Source of the DNA: Mucilaginibacter pankratovii
GTDB lineage: Bacteria > Bacteroidota > Bacteroidia > Sphingobacteriales > Sphingobacteriaceae
Length of the DNA: 64,000 nt
Reading direction: 5' to 3'
NCBI RefSeq assembly: GCF_014773265.1
Contig: NZ_JACWMY010000012.1
Coordinates: 166,240 to 230,239 of the forward strand
The translations under genes and the position numbers were made by a program. Below, piece after piece: positions 60,084-64,000 of the stretch; the stretch's first letter is position 1, and each line of letters begins with the position of its first letter. The notes below the pieces were generated by a model. The model was not told the origin of the DNA, ran no database searches, and saw only the letters and a program-made list of their open reading frames with translations.

Positions 60084-61223
60084 ATGAACTATACCGAGCA
60101 CCAACGCCTTACTGCTGTAGACAGGTTTAAGAATCTAGATGCCGGTATTACAAAAGATATGAACGAACTGGTGGACCTGGTGGCCGAAATTTGCCAGGCA
60201 CCGGTTGCGCTGGTAACACTGCTTGATGCCGACACGCAGTGGTTTAAAGCTGCTAAGGGCACCGATGTGGTGTGTACCCCGCGGGGCGTATCGTTTTGCA
60301 ATAACACCATAAAGCAAAACGACCTGGTGGTTATCCCCGATATTTTAGCCGACGAGAACCATAATACAAATCCGCTGGCAACCGGCGACCCGCATGTACG
60401 TTTCTACGCCGGTGCACCGCTGATAACCGAGGATGGCTTTGCTATAGGGAGCCTTTGTGTAATAGATATGAAGCCGCGCGATCTGAATGAGCCTCAGCGA
60501 AAAGCCATGCTTACGCTGGCTAAGCAGATTGTGAATTTAATGGAGTTTAACTGGAGCGTACGCGTTTTAGAAGAACAACACAAAAAAGAGCAGGTAAATA
60601 CAAAAGCGCGTAAAGAATCGGAATTGAAGCTAAAGGCGATATTTGATAGCTCGACAGACACCCATATCCTGGTGGGCCGCAATTACGAGGTGATGGCATT
60701 TAATAAATCTGCCGCTATATTTACACGCAGCCACTACCAGCATAAACTTACCAACGGCGATTCGATATTAAAATATACCGAGCCAGCCATCCTTAGCCAG
60801 TTTAAAAAATATTTTAACATAGCCCTTGCCGGCCGGTCTATAAAGCGCGAGTGGATGCTGATGCCGGGTACGACGCATGAATGCTGGAAGGTGACCACCT
60901 TTGTGCCCGTGCGCGACCATGACGGAGAGGTGATAGGCGTATCGCTTAACTCAACGGATATTACACACCGCAAACGCCAGGAGGCTTATATCAACGTACA
61001 AAACGAAGCCTTACAGCGTATTGCCATTATGCAATCGCACGAATTGCGCCGCCCGGTGGCATCGCTTTTGGGCATTATGGACCTGATGAAGATGGAGAAC
61101 ATCTACTTTAATTATTTTGAGATGATGGAGCTTACGGTTAACGAGCTTGACGAGAAGATCCGCGGCATTGTAAAAGATTCGGAAGATACCCTGCACGGCC
61201 GCCATTTATCCGTTGTGGCATAA
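60084..61223 (+). CDS. GAF-PAS sensor with HisKA-like end but no ATPase domain
   Basis: 379 residues from the ATG at 60084 (a TTG at 60051 would add 11). GAF domain (about 18-155: APVALVTLLDADTQWFKAAKG, SFCNNTIKQND, FYAGAPLITEDGFAIGSLCVID), coiled coil (155-195), PAS fold (about 200-300: ESELKLKAIFDSSTDTHILVG, SLNSTDITHRKRQE) and a dimerisation/phospho-acceptor-like helix pair with H319 in QSHELRRPVASLLGI. It ends about 60 residues after that histidine, so the HATPase domain is missing and it cannot phosphorylate itself. It may bind a partner kinase or act as a phospho-acceptor. Confidence 0.85.
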   Translation: MNYTEHQRLTAVDRFKNLDAGITKDMNELVDLVAEICQAPVALVTLLDADTQWFKAAKGTDVVCTPRGVSFCNNTIKQNDLVVIPDILADENHNTNPLATGDPHVRFYAGAPLITEDGFAIGSLCVIDMKPRDLNEPQRKAMLTLAKQIVNLMEFNWSVRVLEEQHKKEQVNTKARKESELKLKAIFDSSTDTHILVGRNYEVMAFNKSAAIFTRSHYQHKLTNGDSILKYTEPAILSQFKKYFNIALAGRSIKREWMLMPGTTHECWKVTTFVPVRDHDGEVIGVSLNSTDITHRKRQEAYINVQNEALQRIAIMQSHELRRPVASLLGIMDLMKMENIYFNYFEMMELTVNELDEKIRGIVKDSEDTLHGRHLSVVA

Positions 61224-61558
61224 TAAAGGCGTTCCAAACTGTTCCGGTTTAGCCGTTCCAGTAATTTTTCTACGATTTTTATTTTTGTAATATCGTATTG
61301 GTAGTAAGCCTTATACGCCTTTTGTCTCGAGTATGGGGATGTTCCAAAGTGTTTCGCTTATTTTAACTAATGCGCTGATAGTCAATACTAATGATGTTTC
61401 AGTGTGTTCCGCTTGCAAAATGGAACACTTAAGCGCAAAATAGGCGTCGATCCGAGCGGCTTAACAGCGGGCTTATATTGTTACAAATTCATGTAAAAAC
61501 AAAGTTGTGCCTTAATCCCGATTATTATCTCTACATTTGTACTTTAATAAATAACACA
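61224..61558. other. 335-base intergenic region with three 19-base direct repeats
   Basis: No gene. GTTCCAAACTGTTCCGGTT (61231-61249), GTTCCAAAGTGTTTCGCTT (61341-61359) and GTTTCAGTGTGTTCCGCTT (61396-61414) are direct repeats on one strand (consensus GTTYCARWSTGTTYCGSTT). An inverted GTGTTCC/GGAACAC pair follows at 61404-61428. The cold-shock gene promoter lies at the right end. Confidence 0.6.
61532..61545 (+). promoter_or_regulatory. Bacteroidota -7 box of the cold-shock gene
   Basis: TACATTTG (61532-61539) is a perfect TAnnTTTG element. A weak TTG lies at 61505-61507, 24 bases upstream. The start codon is only 19 bases after the box, so the leader of the mRNA is short. Confidence 0.55.
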
Positions 61559-61753
61559 ATGCAAAAAGAAGGAACAGTAAAATTTTTCAATGAGACAAAA
61601 GGTTTTGGCTTTATTACACCTAACGGTGGTGGCGCAGACGTATTTGTTCATTCAACAGGTCTAATCGACGAAATCCGTGAAAACGATAAAGTTGAGTTCG
61701 AAGTAGAGAACGGCAGAAAAGGCTTGAACGCAGTAAATGTAAAAGTTGTTTAA
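61559..61753 (+). CDS. Cold-shock domain protein
   Basis: 64 residues, the standard CspA length. The OB-fold has the nucleic-acid-binding motifs KGFGFITP (RNP1-like; FGFIT) and DVFVH (RNP2-like). It binds single-stranded RNA or DNA and acts as an RNA chaperone. The ATG at 61559 is clear. Followed by a strong terminator at 61778-61810. The short leader argues against the long thermosensing 5' region of E. coli cspA, so it may be a constitutive or otherwise regulated member. Confidence 0.94.
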   Translation: MQKEGTVKFFNETKGFGFITPNGGGADVFVHSTGLIDEIRENDKVEFEVENGRKGLNAVNVKVV

Positions 61754-61777
61754 TTATATATTAATCATCAAGCGTAC

Positions 61778-61810
61778 AAAAAACGCCCCGAATTTCGGGG
61801 CGTTTTTTTT
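61778..61810 (+). terminator. Intrinsic terminator after the cold-shock gene
   Basis: ACGCCCCG (61783-61790), loop AATTT, CGGGGCGT (61796-61803), flanked by an A tract on the left and eight T residues on the right. Possibly bidirectional: the minus-strand acyltransferase ends at 61849. Confidence 0.92.
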
Positions 61811-61848
61811 GTGAAATGATTTTTACTTATTGGGATTGCGGCGCTGGT

Positions 61849-62883
61849 TTAAACAGTTTTTTTGCTTTTTAGGCGCAGGAACACCCGTTCTACAAAAACG
61901 AAGCTTAGGAAAGCCAATCCCGTTGTAATTAAACCGGCTAAAAAGATGTTTACAACAAACGGTAACCTTGCGCCCGCCAAATTAAATACCACGTGCTCAA
62001 CCGGGAAGGCATAGATATAAAGGCCAAACGAAAGATCGTATTTAAAGTTGAGCTGGAAACCCGAAAAGCCCCTGATACACAATACGGCAAATACAATAGG
62101 CGCTATTATTAAAAAACCGCCAAACCGCAGCACGGCGATAGCTATCAGGGCGATGAATAGCTGGCCTTTAATGTCGATAATGATATCGTCTTTAAAAATA
62201 TAAAGGCAGGTGCCACACAGGTAACAAGTGTATAAAGCCCGCGCATTTGATAATATAAAAAAGGTTGGCCCTACCTGGTTATAGGTGTATATGTTAACGA
62301 CATAAACGGTGTAAGCAAATATAAAGAAGAGCAGAAACGTTTGCCTGTTTGTTTTAATCAAGCCAAAAAAGCCTAAAACGATAGTGAAAATATAGCAGGT
62401 AATTTCGGGAAAGAGGCTCCATAAACTACCATTGATAGATTGCTTGTAGGCCGAGTAATTTAAAATGTTACCTATAGAATATTGTTTTATATTGAGGTAG
62501 ATGTTGCTGTAGATATAAGATAGCGAACTATTGGTGCCAAAAAATGGAAATCCGGTTAACGATCTGTTGTTGACATAAAACAGCAGCGGAGCAATTACAA
62601 AGGCAGTAACAATTAAACTTACCCAGTAGCCGGGGAAGATCCTTAAAAACCTGTTCCGTAAAAACAGCAAGATATTGGGCGCCCTGTCAAAACTGGCGGT
62701 TATAAGGTAGCCGCTTAAGCAAAAGAACCCCATAACACCAACATCGCCCATGTTTACCTGGCCTTTTGAAAGCACCGCTAAAGGCTCGGAGTTATGATCG
62801 GTAAAGTAAAATGCATGCGATACAAGAACTAAAACAGCAAGGATAAGACGGAGGAGGTCGAACGCGTTTTTATTGTGGGGCAT
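61849..62883 (-). CDS. Acyltransferase-3 family membrane protein (OafA/YrhL-like)
   Basis: 344 residues with about ten transmembrane helices. The N-terminal signature FDLLRLILAVLVLVSHAFYFT carries the catalytic histidine of the family; the arginine-rich LRNRFLRIFPGYWVSL follows. Transfers acyl groups such as acetyl to sugars of surface polysaccharides or glycolipids, from the cytoplasmic acyl-CoA to the outside. Ends with a lysine-rich LRLKSKKTV tail. The acceptor is unknown. Monocistronic, convergent with the cold-shock gene. Confidence 0.9.
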   Translation of the reverse strand: MPHNKNAFDLLRLILAVLVLVSHAFYFTDHNSEPLAVLSKGQVNMGDVGVMGFFCLSGYLITASFDRAPNILLFLRNRFLRIFPGYWVSLIVTAFVIAPLLFYVNNRSLTGFPFFGTNSSLSYIYSNIYLNIKQYSIGNILNYSAYKQSINGSLWSLFPEITCYIFTIVLGFFGLIKTNRQTFLLFFIFAYTVYVVNIYTYNQVGPTFFILSNARALYTCYLCGTCLYIFKDDIIIDIKGQLFIALIAIAVLRFGGFLIIAPIVFAVLCIRGFSGFQLNFKYDLSFGLYIYAFPVEHVVFNLAGARLPFVVNIFLAGLITTGLAFLSFVFVERVFLRLKSKKTV

Positions 62884-62996
62884 ACTATTGAAAAGAATGC
62901 CTAAAGTAATAATTTAAGATAACATAGTTTATCGAAATGGGCAATTGCAGCCGTAAAAACTCAATCTGCAACACTGTAACCTTAACGTACAGAGTG

Positions 62997-63224
62997 TCAT
63001 TCATTCCCGCTTATCCAAAACAGCACGGCACCGATGGCCAAGCCGGCTATTAGTACAGCTATCAGCATATCTAATACACGCCTCAATATTTTTTTAGGCT
63101 GCGACTCCCGGCGATCAATAATAGGTAAAAAGGCATATTTGATAGTGAATAATAAAATGATAAGAATGATGCTTACCAGGTAAAACACCTTGCGGAAGTG
63201 TATGGATTGAAGTACGGTTTGCAT
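62997..63224 (-). CDS. Small two-helix membrane protein
   Basis: 75 residues. Two hydrophobic helices (about residues 13-32, FYLVSIILIILLFTIKYAFL, and 50-70, MLIAVLIAGLAIGAVLFWI) joined by a basic loop RRESQPKKILRR. Family not recognised; the size and layout fit small inner-membrane proteins. Lies 113 bases upstream of the acyltransferase start, without tight coupling. Confidence 0.65.
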   Translation of the reverse strand: MQTVLQSIHFRKVFYLVSIILIILLFTIKYAFLPIIDRRESQPKKILRRVLDMLIAVLIAGLAIGAVLFWISGNE

Positions 63225-63445
63225 ATTTACAATTTTTTGTTTTGCAGTCAGCGGTGTGCAAAAAGCAAGCCTTTATATATTACTATTGAAAAATAATTGG
63301 TTTATGACGCTATTGTGTTGCAATGCGGCGCAGGGAGGGGCATATTTGTTTTAAAAGTTAGCGATATTTTTTTTAAATAATTTAAACACAACGGCATGGG
63401 CTTTGTTACCTATAAACAAATCATCTACTAAAAACCAAAAAGGAT

Positions 63446-63832
63446 ATGAAAGATCAAGCAAAAATTATAGCAGCGCTTTTAGTGGGTGCTGCAGCAGGCG
63501 CCGCACTGGGCTTATTATTAGCGCCCGAAAAAGGTGAAGAACTAAGAGGCGATATTGCCGATTATGTGAACGACCTTGTAGAAACGGCAAAAAACAAAGC
63601 GCAAACTACTGCCGATAACCTGAAAGAATATGGCAGCAATGCCGTTGGTTCGGTAAAATCAAAATATAACGACCTGGTTGGCGATGCCGGCAAAGTGGTT
63701 GACAGTGCTCGCGGTACTGCCGAAGATGCTGTTGGCTCAGCCAAAGCATATGCCCAAAATGGCGCGGGCGAAGCGAAAGCAAAAGTAAAATCTGCTGCCG
63801 ACGACTGGAATAACTCTATCCAGGGCGCGTAA
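63446..63832 (+). CDS. YtxH-domain stress protein
   Basis: 128 residues. N-terminal glycine/alanine-rich membrane segment (ALLVGAAAGAALGLLLAPEKGEELR, the YtxH signature), then a long helical region of alanine- and lysine-rich repeats (SAKAYAQNGAGEAKAKVKSAAD) reminiscent of LEA-like or apolipoprotein-like helices. In other bacteria YtxH proteins are induced in the general stress response. Membrane-associated with a cytoplasmic tail. Immediately followed by a 10-bp hairpin. Confidence 0.85.
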   Translation: MKDQAKIIAALLVGAAAGAALGLLLAPEKGEELRGDIADYVNDLVETAKNKAQTTADNLKEYGSNAVGSVKSKYNDLVGDAGKVVDSARGTAEDAVGSAKAYAQNGAGEAKAKVKSAADDWNNSIQGA

Positions 63833-63889
63833 TTTGTTGGTGATAACACCAACAAAAGGCAAAATTATATTCGTTGGTGACAACACCAT
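63833..63889. repeat. Pair of GGTG-N4-CACC hairpins after ytxH
   Basis: TTTGTTGGTG (63833-63842), loop ATAA, CACCAACAAA (63847-63856) is a perfect 10-bp hairpin. A second, TGGTG-ACAA-CACCA, is at 63875-63888. The same design occurs at 5947-5968 and 6050-6067. No T tract follows, so this is a weak terminator at best. Confidence 0.6.
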
Positions 63890-64000
63890 AGCCGTTAACT
63901 TAAGGGAATTTGGAAAGTTATTTTCAGAATGTCATTCAGACGGGGCTTCGCCTTTGGGCAAAACCACTTAGATTTTCCCATATTTGTATAGTTTTATTTT

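Noticed and set aside
61231..61414. CRISPR array
   Set aside because: Only three degenerate 19-base repeats, with spacers of unequal length and no cas genes.
1..64000. tRNA or rRNA genes
   Set aside because: No cloverleaf or conserved rRNA sequence could be found in the intergenic regions by eye; a covariance scan would decide.

Overview
The window looks like a chromosomal stretch of a Bacteroidota bacterium of the family Sphingobacteriaceae, most like Mucilaginibacter or Pedobacter. The reasons are: Bacteroidota-type protein families (reg_prop hybrid sensors, outer-membrane beta-barrels with a carboxypeptidase-like N-terminus, DUF1080 hydrolases, NIPSNAP, YtxH), promoters of the TAnnTTTG type, weak Shine-Dalgarno sequences, and many short palindromic intergenic repeats. 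I see no rRNA, no convincing tRNA, no CRISPR, no transposase or integrase, and no SusC/SusD pair.

Layout. 93-3246: a small membrane protein, a YyaL-type thioredoxin-fold protein and an FKBP/SlyD-like isomerase. 3293-5874 (minus): a PH-domain membrane protein followed by three tandem paralogues that combine a MORN-like segment with a TonB-C-like end. 6316-9120 (minus): a large outer-membrane beta-barrel with glycine-rich inserts. 9343-10416: an acyl-CoA desaturase. 10575-27525 (plus): about 17 kb of co-directional genes for oxidised-sugar metabolism. These are two glucoside-3-dehydrogenase-like modules (GMC flavoprotein plus gluconate-2-dehydrogenase-subunit-3-like lipoprotein), two Gfo/Idh/MocA oxidoreductases, four TIM-barrel isomerases, two MFS transporters, a cytochrome c lipoprotein and a DUF1080 3-keto-disaccharide hydrolase. 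27793-31956: a 1387-residue hybrid histidine kinase. 32014-38714: NIPSNAP, an FAD oxidoreductase and a polyuronate module (GH88, YhcH, KduI, SDR, GATase-like). 38716-43603: assorted channel, redox and small genes. 43605-52779 (minus): a second sugar locus (GH78 rhamnosidase, DUF1080, GMC, PfkB kinase, NagB-like, Idh, SGNH esterase). 53426-55022 (minus): ClpP, a small protein and an ECF sigma factor. 55736-58433: lysC and lysA. 58430-63832: a lipoprotein, a HAD phosphatase, a truncated sensor, cold-shock protein, an acyltransferase and YtxH.

How the genes work together. The best hypothesis for the central locus is a 3-keto-glycoside pathway. Sugars or glycosides would be oxidised at C3 by membrane-tethered flavoprotein complexes passing electrons to cytochrome c, cleaved by DUF1080 hydrolases, and rearranged or reduced by Idh and TIM-barrel enzymes. 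Many proteins carry twin-arginine signals, while one Idh and one TIM-barrel protein have none, which suggests a periplasmic and a cytoplasmic branch joined by the MFS carriers. The minus-strand locus at 46-52 kb holds a third GMC enzyme without its small subunit, together with a sugar kinase and a NagB-like isomerase.

Intergenic DNA is rich in short inverted-repeat elements of several families. One repeat-like segment appears to have been absorbed in frame into lysA.
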